Source: Bdellovibrio sp. ZAP7
Lineage (GTDB): Bacteria > Bdellovibrionota > FAC87 > UBA2466
DNA: 57,273 bases
Reading direction: 5' to 3'
Assembly (NCBI GenBank): GCA_945878405.1
Contig: CAMCTJ010000012.1
Location: forward strand, 1 to 57,273
The notes beneath the pieces were generated by a model. That model saw only the letters and a program-made list of their open reading frames with translations, was not told the DNA's origin and did no database searches. This document shows positions 25,208 through 34,440 of this stretch, piece after piece (positions within the stretch are counted from its first letter, which is position 1; each line of letters starts with the position of its first letter). Position numbers and translations under genes: made by a program.

Positions 25208-25744
25208 ATGAAATTTCTAAATAGACTTAAAAACAGAAAAGGACAAACCGCTGTGGAATTCATGATGATTTCACTCGTGGTATTTTTCTTTTTGATCTTT
25301 TTTTTAAGTCTCTCCTTTGTTCTGGTTCTCAGTCAGTACATGGATTACGCCACTTTCATGGCAGCCAGAACTTATAAGGCAGCTCATGGTGATCGAGGAA
25401 GCCAAGTTTCAAAGGCTCAAGAGGTTTTTGAAGCCTACATTGAGCCCTTTCGCGTGAGTGGACTCATCAGAAATGTTTCTAGTTTGCAATTTACGAAGAT
25501 TAATACGGGAGATCGAGCAAATCTCTCTGAAGGGATCCGGGTTAATTATGATTTGAATTTGTTTTATCTCCCTCCCCTATTTGCGAAAAACAAAGTCGAT
25601 AGCGTAATTTCACTAACCAGTGAAAGTTTTTTGGGAAGAGATCCTAATTTTGATGAATGCATCGGCTTCTTTAAAGAATTTACCAGCAGGCTAGGTATAG
25701 ATGTCCGTGATCTCGTTAGTCGAATGGAGGACAACGGATGTTAA
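25208..25744 (+). CDS. TadE-like pseudopilin
   Basis: 178 residues with leader MKFLNRLKNRKG, then QTAVEFMMISLVVFFFLIFF and a ~130-residue extracytoplasmic domain. The YMDYATFMAARTYKAAHGD segment just after the helix is typical of TadE-like proteins. It should be a minor pseudopilin needed for Flp pilus assembly. GGAGAG precedes the ATG. It overlaps the next gene by 7 bases. Confidence 0.82.
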   Translation: MKFLNRLKNRKGQTAVEFMMISLVVFFFLIFFLSLSFVLVLSQYMDYATFMAARTYKAAHGDRGSQVSKAQEVFEAYIEPFRVSGLIRNVSSLQFTKINTGDRANLSEGIRVNYDLNLFYLPPLFAKNKVDSVISLTSESFLGRDPNFDECIGFFKEFTSRLGIDVRDLVSRMEDNGC

Positions 25745-26088
25745 ATTACATCAAAAATCGAAGAGGACAGGCAGTCGTTGAAATGGCTATTTCACTGCCG
25801 TTTCTGATTTGGCTCATTTATTACACTATCAATGCTTATTATTCCATGCGGACAGCTCAAGTGGGCCAAAAGTATGCCGCAATGAATCTATATCAACGCA
25901 CCGATTACAGAGCTAATTTTGTAGTCGATAAGGTGGCAGACCCTAATGGACGCCTAGCATCTCGCAATTTTCTTGCGGTGCAATATCAAAATCCTACCGA
26001 ACGAAATACTCCCAAAAGAAAAATCGTAAAAGGGCCGATCAGTATAGAGACAACTGTCGGGATTTGCCGCGAACCGAGGTGTGATTAA
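25738..26088 (+). CDS. TadE/TadF-like pseudopilin
   Basis: 116 residues with leader MLNYIKNRRG, then QAVVEMAISLPFLIWLIYYTIN; Glu is at +5. The extracytoplasmic part is shorter than in the preceding protein, with two cysteines near the end (GICREPRCD). It probably partners the TadE-like protein. Its start overlaps that gene's stop, so translation should be coupled. Confidence 0.8.
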   Translation: MLNYIKNRRGQAVVEMAISLPFLIWLIYYTINAYYSMRTAQVGQKYAAMNLYQRTDYRANFVVDKVADPNGRLASRNFLAVQYQNPTERNTPKRKIVKGPISIETTVGICREPRCD

Positions 26089-27024
26089 ATGAATCGAACT
26101 ATTCTACTTGCTGTTCTGGCTTTGGCCATTGCTATCGCTTTGGTCATTGGCTACACGAGCATGAGACAGTCCGAAATTACTCGTGGCTTCGGAGAAATGG
26201 TCGAAGTCGTAGTCGCCAAAGAAAACATCCCCGAGTATGGGCTCATCCGCGCAGAACAACTAACCACAGCAACTATCAATAAAAAATTTGTCCAGCCTCA
26301 AACCATCCCTCCCAGTTTAATGGCAGAAGTTTTAGGTCGTTCGAGTTATGTGAATATCTACCCGGGAGAGCAAATCACTTTAACTAAGCTCATCCAGCAA
26401 GAAGGAAAACCTGTTCTGGATAAGCAACTCGAGAAGGAAAACCGGGCCGTTACCATTCAAATTTCCCCTCACACGGGTGTTGGAAAACTCATTCGTCCAG
26501 GGAATCGTGTTGATATTATGGTAGCTGCTAAATATGAAAAAGATCAGCCAGGCGGTGCAGGTCCCAGAGGTTATGTTGAAGTAAAAACAGTTTTCCAAAA
26601 CGTTTTGGTTCTTGCGACTGGAAAAGCGGTCGTGCACAGTGTTCCCACTCGAGTTAACCGAGCTGTTCTGAGTAGCCTTGAGGCTGAATTTGAAGCCCAA
26701 AGAAGAAAAGATCTGTATCAAACGGGAATAGATCCTTCAACAACCGCTCGCCCCGACGACAATTACAACACCATTACAGTTCAATTACCTCTTGCAGAAG
26801 CGGAAAAGCTCATCCTGATTCAAAATGGCTTTGGGGATCAAGCCCTGTACTTAACTCTGAGAAACTCAGCTGAAGAAACAATTGTTCCCCTTCAAACAAC
26901 TCTTTTAGAACAAGTAATTGGCAAAGAAAGTGCTTTGGGTGACAGCAAAGTGAAGTTGCCTGCTCTACCAAAATACGAACCCAGATTTTATGACTATCGG
27001 GGAGGTCAGCCGTATCCCCAATGA
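26089..27024 (+). CDS. cpaB: Flp pilus assembly protein CpaB/RcpC, copy 1
   Basis: 311 residues with one N-terminal membrane anchor (ILLAVLALAIAIALVIGYT), a SAF-type domain (VVVAKENIPEYGLIRAEQLT) and a central RPGNRVDIMVAA motif that marks CpaB/RcpC. It probably sits in the periplasm and links the secretin to the inner-membrane complex. It begins immediately after the previous stop. A second CpaB-like gene follows 17 bases later. Confidence 0.9.
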   Translation: MNRTILLAVLALAIAIALVIGYTSMRQSEITRGFGEMVEVVVAKENIPEYGLIRAEQLTTATINKKFVQPQTIPPSLMAEVLGRSSYVNIYPGEQITLTKLIQQEGKPVLDKQLEKENRAVTIQISPHTGVGKLIRPGNRVDIMVAAKYEKDQPGGAGPRGYVEVKTVFQNVLVLATGKAVVHSVPTRVNRAVLSSLEAEFEAQRRKDLYQTGIDPSTTARPDDNYNTITVQLPLAEAEKLILIQNGFGDQALYLTLRNSAEETIVPLQTTLLEQVIGKESALGDSKVKLPALPKYEPRFYDYRGGQPYPQ

Positions 27025-27041
27025 TCGACGGATAACTAGTT

Positions 27042-27968
27042 ATGGAAAAAAGAGCAACAATTTTATCAATCGGTTTATCGTTTCTGGCGATGTATCTTGT
27101 CTGGCAATACATCTCTGGAGAAGATGAGCGCCTTAAGAGCGAATATCAAGTGACTGAAAATATCGTAGTGGCGAAGCGTGATATTCTTCAGTATGAAACC
27201 ATTCGCCCTACGGACATTACCCTTCTCACCGTTCCCGCCAAGTTTCTTCCCCCTGGCCGCATTGGAAATCAAGAAGATGTGTATGACTCAGTTGCTGCAA
27301 TCCCCATCAACAAGGGTGAGTTCATCCTAGACAATAAGATCATCTCAAAAAATATTTACTCGGGGTTAGACACTCAAATCACCAGAGGAAAAAGAGCCAT
27401 CTCCGTTCCCGTAAACATTAGAAGTTCGGTAGGTTACCAATTGCGCCCAGGAAACAGGGTCGATTTGGCTGCAGTATTTGAATATGACGTAGAGCAGTTC
27501 GGGAAGATTAAAAGAGTCAATGAGGTAAAAGTTTTCTTGCAGGATCTTCTCGTGCTTGCGTCGGGAAGAACGATTCAGACCGAAGCCCCTAAAGCAGTTG
27601 ATCAGCAAATCATCAGTCAATTAATGAGCGATAAGAATCCAGAGATTCCCAAAAACAAAACGGAACTCCGTGAAACCCTTAATTACGCAAAAACAGATGC
27701 AAACTATGCGACGGTAACTTTAGAGGTCACTCCCGAACAATCACAAACGATCGCCTTTGTAATGAGCACTTATGGAGCAACACTCACACTTTTAATGAGA
27801 AATGCAGATGACAGAACCATCACATCCAAAAGAAACCAAACACTGGAAGACGTGATGGGACCAGACTCGTTTTTTGTTCGAGGCCCAAAACCACCATCCG
27901 CACAGAAGCCTCCAACGGTTAAATTTAATGATTTCCAAGGTGGGAGTCTTGTTCCAGTGACTGAGTAG
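27042..27968 (+). CDS. cpaB2: Flp pilus assembly protein CpaB/RcpC, copy 2
   Basis: 308 residues, similar in layout to the preceding protein: N-terminal anchor (ILSIGLSFLAMYLVW), SAF segment (IVVAKRDILQYETIRPTDIT), RPGNRVDLAAVF and the shared C-terminal TVTLEVTPEQ pattern. The two are clearly paralogues from an old tandem duplication. Ends just before the secretin gene. Confidence 0.88.
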   Translation: MEKRATILSIGLSFLAMYLVWQYISGEDERLKSEYQVTENIVVAKRDILQYETIRPTDITLLTVPAKFLPPGRIGNQEDVYDSVAAIPINKGEFILDNKIISKNIYSGLDTQITRGKRAISVPVNIRSSVGYQLRPGNRVDLAAVFEYDVEQFGKIKRVNEVKVFLQDLLVLASGRTIQTEAPKAVDQQIISQLMSDKNPEIPKNKTELRETLNYAKTDANYATVTLEVTPEQSQTIAFVMSTYGATLTLLMRNADDRTITSKRNQTLEDVMGPDSFFVRGPKPPSAQKPPTVKFNDFQGGSLVPVTE

Positions 27969-27997
27969 TGGAACTGTTTTTTAGGAAGGAAGTAGTC

Positions 27998-29602
27998 ATG
28001 AAAGCTGTTATTCTAGCGATCCTACTGTTTGTTCCTGTGTTGGCTCTGAGCGTAGAGGATGAGATAGAAAAAACAACTACTGATGAAGCCGTCATCGTAA
28101 AGGGCAAGGAAAAAACCCTCACTCTGCCTATGGGAGCTTCCCGCATTTTACAATTTCCATTTGCAGTGGGTCCGGTCAACTTGGGCGATGAGACGATTCT
28201 CAAATACGAGCGCTATAAAGAAAAAGGAGTTCCGGAAATCACAAAGCTGATGTTAACCCCCAAGGCTCCAGGAACTACGGATTTAACCATTCATGATACC
28301 AGCGGAGTGCCACGCATATCCTATTCAGTTCGTGTTACTCGGGAAGACTTGGGACAAGTCATGTCCCAGCTCGAAGACCTTCTCGGAGACATTGAAGGAT
28401 TAAAAATCAGAGCGGTGGGTGGAACAGTTGTCTTGGATGGAGAAATTGTACTTCCAAAAGACATGGTTCGAATCAATCGCGTGGTGGAGGCATTAAAAGA
28501 ACGAGATACTAAGAAAGGCTCGGTTCCCGTTAAGAACCTCGCAACTATTAGCAAGCTCACCATGACCATTCTTGCGGAAAGAATTGAACGGGAAATCGGC
28601 TCTCCTGAAATCACAGTAAAAGTTATCAATAATAACCTATTTCTCGAAGGAACAGCTGCCGACGACACCGAAGGCGACAGAGCGAAAGAAATTGCTCGCA
28701 CTTATATGCCTGAAGTAGTGGTTTACAAAGCTAAGGGAGATGCGGATGTTCGAGAAAAGGCAGAGGGCGGAGAGTCTGGTGTACCCACCATTTATGATTT
28801 TTTGAAAACACGAAGAAGAGCCTCTCCTCCTCCGGCACCTGACATCAAAATTACCGTCAACTTTGTTGAGCTCAGTAACGAATATGACAAAGCCTTTAAT
28901 TTTAATTGGCGACCTTTGGGAGAGGACCAAAGTGCAGTGAAATTTGACAGTGCTGCAGGGGAAATCACCTCCACTCTCATAGCTACCGTGAGTGGTCTTC
29001 TTCCTAAGCTCAGTTCTCAAAAGACCCACCAACATGCAAGAGTTCTGAAACAACAGCAGCTAATTGTTAAAGACAAATCCGATCAACCTGGAACCATTGA
29101 TAGTTCGGTCGATATTTACTCAAGCGTCCTAAATGCGAATGGAGTCGCCTCGCTGACTCAAGTTCCCGTACAAAACTCCCTCAAGATCAAAGCTGCCACG
29201 ATAGATGGCTCGGATAGTATCGATTTGGGGGTTCAGCTTTCTTTGGGATCCGTTATCGGCAATAACCAAGGACAGCCCATCGTTGCTAGAAACTCCCTCG
29301 CAACCACAATTAATGTCAAAAATGGAGATTCTGCAGCTATTGGAGGGTTTGCGATTGATGAAGCTCTTGCCGGCTATAACAGAGCCCCTACTGCCGCAGG
29401 CGCTTCTGTCGGGGGCGGTTTTGGTCAGAACCAAAATCAGAACCCAAATCAAAGCCCACTTTTTAATTTAAATCGATCAAAAGCATTTGATCGCAGAAAA
29501 CAGCAATACATCATTTTTGTAACTCCAGAGGTTTTGAAAACAGCTAGCGCTGGGAACGAAGATATGACTCGTAAATTTCGATTAAACTCTGGGGAAAAAT
29601 AA
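27998..29602 (+). CDS. cpaC: Tad secretin CpaC/RcpA
   Basis: 534 residues with signal peptide MKAVILAILLFVPVLALS. An N-terminal pilus-formation (N0-like) domain (VKGKEKTLTLPMGASRILQFP) and BON-like repeats (GTVVLDGEIVLPKDMVRINRV; NNNLFLEGTA) precede the secretin domain, ending in YIIFVTPEVLKTA. An Asn/Gln/Gly-rich insert (about residues 465-490) lies in the last secretin strands. ATG 27998 is chosen for its AGGAAGGA site; an in-frame start at 27968 would add ten residues before the signal. Confidence 0.92.
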   Translation: MKAVILAILLFVPVLALSVEDEIEKTTTDEAVIVKGKEKTLTLPMGASRILQFPFAVGPVNLGDETILKYERYKEKGVPEITKLMLTPKAPGTTDLTIHDTSGVPRISYSVRVTREDLGQVMSQLEDLLGDIEGLKIRAVGGTVVLDGEIVLPKDMVRINRVVEALKERDTKKGSVPVKNLATISKLTMTILAERIEREIGSPEITVKVINNNLFLEGTAADDTEGDRAKEIARTYMPEVVVYKAKGDADVREKAEGGESGVPTIYDFLKTRRRASPPPAPDIKITVNFVELSNEYDKAFNFNWRPLGEDQSAVKFDSAAGEITSTLIATVSGLLPKLSSQKTHQHARVLKQQQLIVKDKSDQPGTIDSSVDIYSSVLNANGVASLTQVPVQNSLKIKAATIDGSDSIDLGVQLSLGSVIGNNQGQPIVARNSLATTINVKNGDSAAIGGFAIDEALAGYNRAPTAAGASVGGGFGQNQNQNPNQSPLFNLNRSKAFDRRKQQYIIFVTPEVLKTASAGNEDMTRKFRLNSGEK

Positions 29603-29613
29603 AAGATTAGATT

Positions 29614-31782
29614 ATGGCTGGCACACATATCATTTCTATTGTCGGTGGAAAAGGCGGAGTAGGAAAATCTACTTTCGCTGTTAACTTCGCTATCACCACC
29701 GCTATTGATACAAAGGCCAAAGTATGTCTGGTGGATATTGATCCCCGAGCTTGCGGCGACATTGCCCTTCTTTTAGGAATCAAGAGCAAACGTACTCTTC
29801 TTGAGTTGGGCCAGCACGAGGGAAAATTTGATCCCAACCTGATGAATAATTATGTGTCGCCTCATTCGTCGGGCATTCATTACATTCCAAGTGTTCTTGA
29901 GCCTGAGCAGATGAGCCAATTAGAGCCCCAGCAAGTGGCGCGTGCTTTTCAGCTGCTTCAAAGTGTCTACAACTACATCATTGTCGACATGGGCTCGGAT
30001 ATCGAATCCCAAAATGTTAAAGCTCTGGAAGTTAGCTCCATGATTATTGTAGCGACCCTTCCGGAAATTTTAGTTCTCCATCACACACGAAAAGTCATTG
30101 AAAAAGTACAAAACCTTCTCTTTCCGCCTGAGCTGATTAAGTTAGTCGTGAACCGATTTGCGCCAACAAAAGGAATTTCTCCGCAAGTCATTCAAAACAA
30201 CCTAAAGAAGCAAATTTTGGGGATCATTCCTGAAGACGAACCAACGACCGTGGCTGCGATGGCCAAGGCACAGCCCTTTATTTTAGCAGCACCTCGCACG
30301 GAAATTACAAAAGCCTATTTCACTTTATTCCGAACGATCCAACAGCAGCAACTTTTAGAAAAACTCTCTCAAATAAAAAAGCCGACCGATTCTGCGGCTC
30401 GTTTAGGCAGCGCTAGGAACCCAAAAGGATTAACCGAGGAGAAAAAGGCCCCCTCGCAAGTTGTTTTTGATCGCACCCAGATGCGCGATGAAAGGCCCTC
30501 CGATCAGTGGTCCGCGCTTAAGCAGAGAATTCACAAGCAACTCATCGAAACGATGGATCTGAAAAAGGTTGATACCGAAACAGGAAATGACCCGAAGAAA
30601 AAAGCCGTTTTACGGGAAAAAACAAAAACGGTTGTTGTAGAGCTTTTAGAGAAAGAAGAACATCCTTTCCGGTCCAGGGACGAGATCCAAAAATTAGTTA
30701 AAGAGATCTTGGATGAAGCACTGGAGCTAGGTCCCATACAAGATCTTCTGAGCGACGATTCCGTCAGCGAAATCATGGTCAATCGCAAGGATCAGATTTT
30801 CATTGAGCGCAATGGAAAGCTCGTACTGAGTAATGTTAATTTCTCAGGTACAGCCCAACTTCTGGGGGTGATTGAAAGAATTGTTTCCAGCGTGGGACGA
30901 CGTATTGATGAAAAACAACCTTATGTAGATGCTCGTCTCGCTGATGGATCTCGTGTTCACGCCATCATCCCGCCCCTAGCGATTCAAGGGCCCATGTTAA
31001 CCATTAGAAAGTTCTCCAAGAGCAGGATCACTTACAAAGACCTTGTTAAATATGGTTCGATGACTGATGAAATGGCTGACTTCTTGCGAGCTTGTATCGA
31101 AGCCAGACTGAATGTGGTTATCTCAGGGGGTACTGGTTCAGGTAAGACCACCCTGCTGAACGTTTTGTCATCTTTTATCCCGTCTGGGGAACGCATTGTG
31201 ACAGTGGAAGACTCTGCAGAGTTGCAGCTTATCCAAGAACATTGGGGCCGACTGGAGACACGACCGGCCAACATGGAAGGAAAAGGCGAGGTTACCATCC
31301 GAGATTTAGTTCGAAATACCCTACGTATGCGACCTGATCGAATTGTCGTCGGTGAGTGCCGTGCCGGAGAGGCATTAGACATGCTTCAAGCTATGAATAC
31401 GGGTCACGATGGCAGTATGACCACCGTTCACTCAAATACCCCTCGGGATTGTATCGCCCGTTTGGAAACACTTTGTTTAATGGCCGGAATGGATCTGCCC
31501 GCGAAAGCTATTAGAGAACAAATTGCTTCTGCAGTGAATTTAATCGTCCAGCAGACTCGTCTCTCTGATGGATCGAGAAAAGTCACCAGCATCACTGAAG
31601 TGATTGGGATGCAGGGAGATGTAGTTACCCTACAAGAGATTTTTGCTTTTAAGAAATCGGGAATGGACATGAACAGAAAAGTTATCGGAAAATTTGTTGC
31701 AACGGGTTTCATTCCTAAATTCATCGATGAACTGGATGCTCAAGGCGTTAAGATTCCTCGAGGTATTTTTTCAGTGAGTTAA
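29614..31782 (+). CDS. CpaE-CpaF fusion: ParA-like ATPase fused to Tad motor ATPase
   Basis: 722 residues. Residues 1-260 are a MinD/ParA-type ATPase with deviant Walker A KGGVGKST at 13-20 and DIDPRACGD, corresponding to CpaE/TadZ without its usual receiver domain. After a ~60-residue linker, residues about 320-715 are CpaF/TadA: LSDDSVSEIMVNRKDQIFIE, Walker A GGTGSGKT at 505-512, Walker B region RIVVGECRAGEALDML and the His box TTVHSNTPRDC. The frame is open across the junction with no internal stop, so a single polypeptide is predicted. In most Tad loci these are two genes. The fusion would couple localisation to the secretion motor. Confidence 0.92.
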   Translation: MAGTHIISIVGGKGGVGKSTFAVNFAITTAIDTKAKVCLVDIDPRACGDIALLLGIKSKRTLLELGQHEGKFDPNLMNNYVSPHSSGIHYIPSVLEPEQMSQLEPQQVARAFQLLQSVYNYIIVDMGSDIESQNVKALEVSSMIIVATLPEILVLHHTRKVIEKVQNLLFPPELIKLVVNRFAPTKGISPQVIQNNLKKQILGIIPEDEPTTVAAMAKAQPFILAAPRTEITKAYFTLFRTIQQQQLLEKLSQIKKPTDSAARLGSARNPKGLTEEKKAPSQVVFDRTQMRDERPSDQWSALKQRIHKQLIETMDLKKVDTETGNDPKKKAVLREKTKTVVVELLEKEEHPFRSRDEIQKLVKEILDEALELGPIQDLLSDDSVSEIMVNRKDQIFIERNGKLVLSNVNFSGTAQLLGVIERIVSSVGRRIDEKQPYVDARLADGSRVHAIIPPLAIQGPMLTIRKFSKSRITYKDLVKYGSMTDEMADFLRACIEARLNVVISGGTGSGKTTLLNVLSSFIPSGERIVTVEDSAELQLIQEHWGRLETRPANMEGKGEVTIRDLVRNTLRMRPDRIVVGECRAGEALDMLQAMNTGHDGSMTTVHSNTPRDCIARLETLCLMAGMDLPAKAIREQIASAVNLIVQQTRLSDGSRKVTSITEVIGMQGDVVTLQEIFAFKKSGMDMNRKVIGKFVATGFIPKFIDELDAQGVKIPRGIFSVS

Positions 31783-31784
31783 TC

Positions 31785-32663
31785 ATGGAAGCTTCTTTAC
31801 TTATAAAATTTGGTGCCATTGGGTGGGTCGGCGGCAGTTTATTCTATGGATTGTCCAAAAATGGACGCGACCTCTATTCCTGGCTGGGTGGCAAGGGCAC
31901 AGGACAAATTGAACAAATGGCCACCAAGCTTGATCTGATGTTTGTTGAAGTATCAGAAAAAAATCTTACGCGTTTTTATCAGGGGTATTTGCTCTTCCTT
32001 TTCTTTTTAGGTGTTTATCTCTTGTTACCCAATGTGGGTGCTGGTTTTGTATTCGGACTTCTTTTCGTTTGGATGGGCTGGACTATGCCCCTGAGAACAA
32101 TCAACCTTCTCTTTAGTCGAAGAATTAAAAAGTTCGTGCTCCAAATGGTCGATGGATTAAGCCTTATGTCAAATGGACTTCGATCGGGATTAAACGTTCC
32201 TCAAGCGATCTCAATTGTTCAAAACGAATTACCAAATCCCATCTCCCAAGAATTTGGAATGATCTTGTCTCAAAATAAATTGGGCGTAACTCTAGAAGAT
32301 GCCATGAGCAATCTATCTAAACGTATGGCTCATGATGACATCGAGATGTTTACCACAAGCGTCAACATCCTGAAGGAGACTGGCGGTAACTTAGCAGAGA
32401 CTTTTGACACTATTGCCTACACCATTCGGGAAAGAATAAAGATCGAATCAAAAATCGCAGCCATGGTTTCCCAAGGGGTACTCCAAGGGGTCATCGTTGT
32501 TCTTATGCCCTTTGCGTTAGGGGCAATTCTTTATCAAATCGATCCTGAAAGAATTCGACCGATGTTTACCACAGTACCAGGCTGGATCATGTTGGTCCTG
32601 ATGATGACATTACAGTTTTTAGGGGGGTGGACCATCTGGAAAATTGTGCAAATCAAAGTTTAG
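31785..32663 (+). CDS. tadB: Tad platform protein (TadB-like)
   Basis: 292 residues, with membrane helices near residues 1-20, 63-105 and at the C-terminus, flanking a T2SSF domain (LQMVDGLSLMSNGLRSGLNVPQAI; FGMILSQNKLGVTLEDAMSNL). This fits TadB/TadC, the inner-membrane platform acted on by CpaF. Only one such gene is present here, whereas Tad loci usually have TadB and TadC in tandem. Begins 2 bases after the ATPase fusion. Confidence 0.88.
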   Translation: MEASLLIKFGAIGWVGGSLFYGLSKNGRDLYSWLGGKGTGQIEQMATKLDLMFVEVSEKNLTRFYQGYLLFLFFLGVYLLLPNVGAGFVFGLLFVWMGWTMPLRTINLLFSRRIKKFVLQMVDGLSLMSNGLRSGLNVPQAISIVQNELPNPISQEFGMILSQNKLGVTLEDAMSNLSKRMAHDDIEMFTTSVNILKETGGNLAETFDTIAYTIRERIKIESKIAAMVSQGVLQGVIVVLMPFALGAILYQIDPERIRPMFTTVPGWIMLVLMMTLQFLGGWTIWKIVQIKV

Positions 32664-32698
32664 TTTTCCAGGTAATGGGTTCAAGTATAATAGTGAAG

Positions 32699-34438
32699 AT
32701 GCAAAAATTTACTTACATTCTCAGTGTCTTGTTGGCCTTAGTCACCCTGCAGTCTTTTGGGGTAAATATCAATCGCGTCAATGGAAGTTTAAATATTTCC
32801 TATGTCGATTTCAGTGTTCCGGGCTATGCCGTACCACTGGAGCTAGTCAGATCCTATAATTCCATTACAGCTCTCAACGAAACTTCGGGTTGGTCGGGAG
32901 CCTTCGGGTGGGGTTGGACTTCTCCTATTGAAACAACGCTCACGGTCACTCCAGAAAAAAAAGTTATTTTGAGAGATGGCGGCACGGGAAATAACGTTAT
33001 CTTCAGTACAGCTCAACCTAATGAAAAGGCGATTGAGGCATTTAGTGTTCGGGTAAAGAAGGCTTTTTTTGAACAGCAGAAACGTAGAAAACTATCCGAG
33101 AGCGAGCTCAGCCAATTGGAACTTCCCTCATCGATGTCCGAAAAGCTCAGAAACAATAGTCAGTTTCGTTCTGAAATTGCGTCACGTTTCAATATCACAA
33201 CTGATCCGGGCTCAGAGATGCTCATTTCTTCAGATTACGGATACCAAACGCTTCAGTTTCGAAAAAATCAGTGGTTTAGAGAAAAAGATGGGATTGTCCA
33301 GGTCTTTGATAAGGATGGCAGATTAACCCGTCAGATTGATAAAAATGGATTCTACTTTGAATACCTCTACGACAACTCAAGTAAATATCAAGTCACCGAA
33401 ATTCATGACCAAGATAAAGTGACTAGCCTCAAACTGACATGGAAAGGCGATAGAATTGTGTCCGCTATCGATAATCGCGGCAGAAAATCCTTATATCAAT
33501 ACGATGGATTAGGAAATCTAACTCAAGTCACCGATTCCAATCAACAGACCTACGTTTTCAAATATGAAACGAAGAAATTTCCTCACCTCATGACTCATAT
33601 TGATTATGTTTCGGAAAGCAAAGGAAGACCCCTCATTTCTCGAGGCTTTCGATACGATGAAAGTGGATTGATAACTTCTCATCGAGATAAAGACGGAATC
33701 GAAACCCTTTTTTCTTACGGCAGAAACTCGACAAATCCAGATTCTAACTTTTGGACAAAGACGGTTTACAAGTCCTCGGGAGGCCAACAACAAGAAACAT
33801 ACGAAGAGTTCTTTTTGAAGTTACGGGCCGATGGTTCAAAATATCTCTATAAACAAGATGTGAAAGAAGCTGGCCTGTCGTCTTCAACTCTGTTTTCATC
33901 TTGTTGTGGAAAGCCTTTGCAGATTACCAAAAATGGCGAGGTAACCACTTTCAAATATACAGCTGATGGCCTTTTGAAAGAAAAGGTAAGTCCACGCGAA
34001 GCCATTCAAATTGAGTACGAACCCAGATGGAATAAGATCAGCAAGGTGAATCAAAATGGAGTTGTATCCACCTATGAATATGATAACCGCGGCAACTTAA
34101 CCAAGGCGTTTAATACAAAAAATGAAAAAGTAGCTCTGTCTTATGACAAATATGGACGCATTACGGAATTGACCGATTTAGCAAAAAAGAAAATCTCTTT
34201 TAAGTATGGTCCCTTAGGAAAGCCCATTCTCATTGCCGATAAAAATATTGGCAGCGTTAAAATTAGCTACGACCCTGATGGCCGAATCTTAAAAACAGAC
34301 ACTGAACTACGAACCTCAAACAACCGAAGACCAACAGAAGAAGAATCAAAAGAAGTTGTAAGAAAAATTCTTGGGGGCTTTCAGAACCTTCTAGATATTA
34401 TTCGTCCGGCGGGAATCGGATTAAGCTCGGAGACCTAA
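32699..34438 (+). CDS. Secreted YD-repeat (RHS-like) protein
   Basis: 579 residues. The ATG at 32699 gives a signal peptide (MQKFTYILSVLLALVTLQSFG). A DUF6531-like N-terminal part (VNGSLNISYVDFSVPG, LELVRSYNS) is followed by YD repeats, e.g. YDNRGNLTKAF, YDKYGRITELT and YDPDGRI. It is far shorter than full RHS toxins and lacks the RHS core cleavage motif and a C-terminal toxin domain, ending at GIGLSSET. It lies 35 bases after tadB in the same direction. I infer a surface or secreted protein linked to the pilus; alternatives are a carbohydrate-binding adhesin or a truncated RHS protein. Confidence 0.82.
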   Translation: MQKFTYILSVLLALVTLQSFGVNINRVNGSLNISYVDFSVPGYAVPLELVRSYNSITALNETSGWSGAFGWGWTSPIETTLTVTPEKKVILRDGGTGNNVIFSTAQPNEKAIEAFSVRVKKAFFEQQKRRKLSESELSQLELPSSMSEKLRNNSQFRSEIASRFNITTDPGSEMLISSDYGYQTLQFRKNQWFREKDGIVQVFDKDGRLTRQIDKNGFYFEYLYDNSSKYQVTEIHDQDKVTSLKLTWKGDRIVSAIDNRGRKSLYQYDGLGNLTQVTDSNQQTYVFKYETKKFPHLMTHIDYVSESKGRPLISRGFRYDESGLITSHRDKDGIETLFSYGRNSTNPDSNFWTKTVYKSSGGQQQETYEEFFLKLRADGSKYLYKQDVKEAGLSSSTLFSSCCGKPLQITKNGEVTTFKYTADGLLKEKVSPREAIQIEYEPRWNKISKVNQNGVVSTYEYDNRGNLTKAFNTKNEKVALSYDKYGRITELTDLAKKKISFKYGPLGKPILIADKNIGSVKISYDPDGRILKTDTELRTSNNRRPTEEESKEVVRKILGGFQNLLDIIRPAGIGLSSET

Positions 34439-34440
34439 AC

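Noticed and set aside
32699-34438. Full RHS polymorphic toxin
   Set aside because: Too short, with no RHS core cleavage motif and no C-terminal toxin domain; the adjacent small protein is not a recognisable immunity protein.
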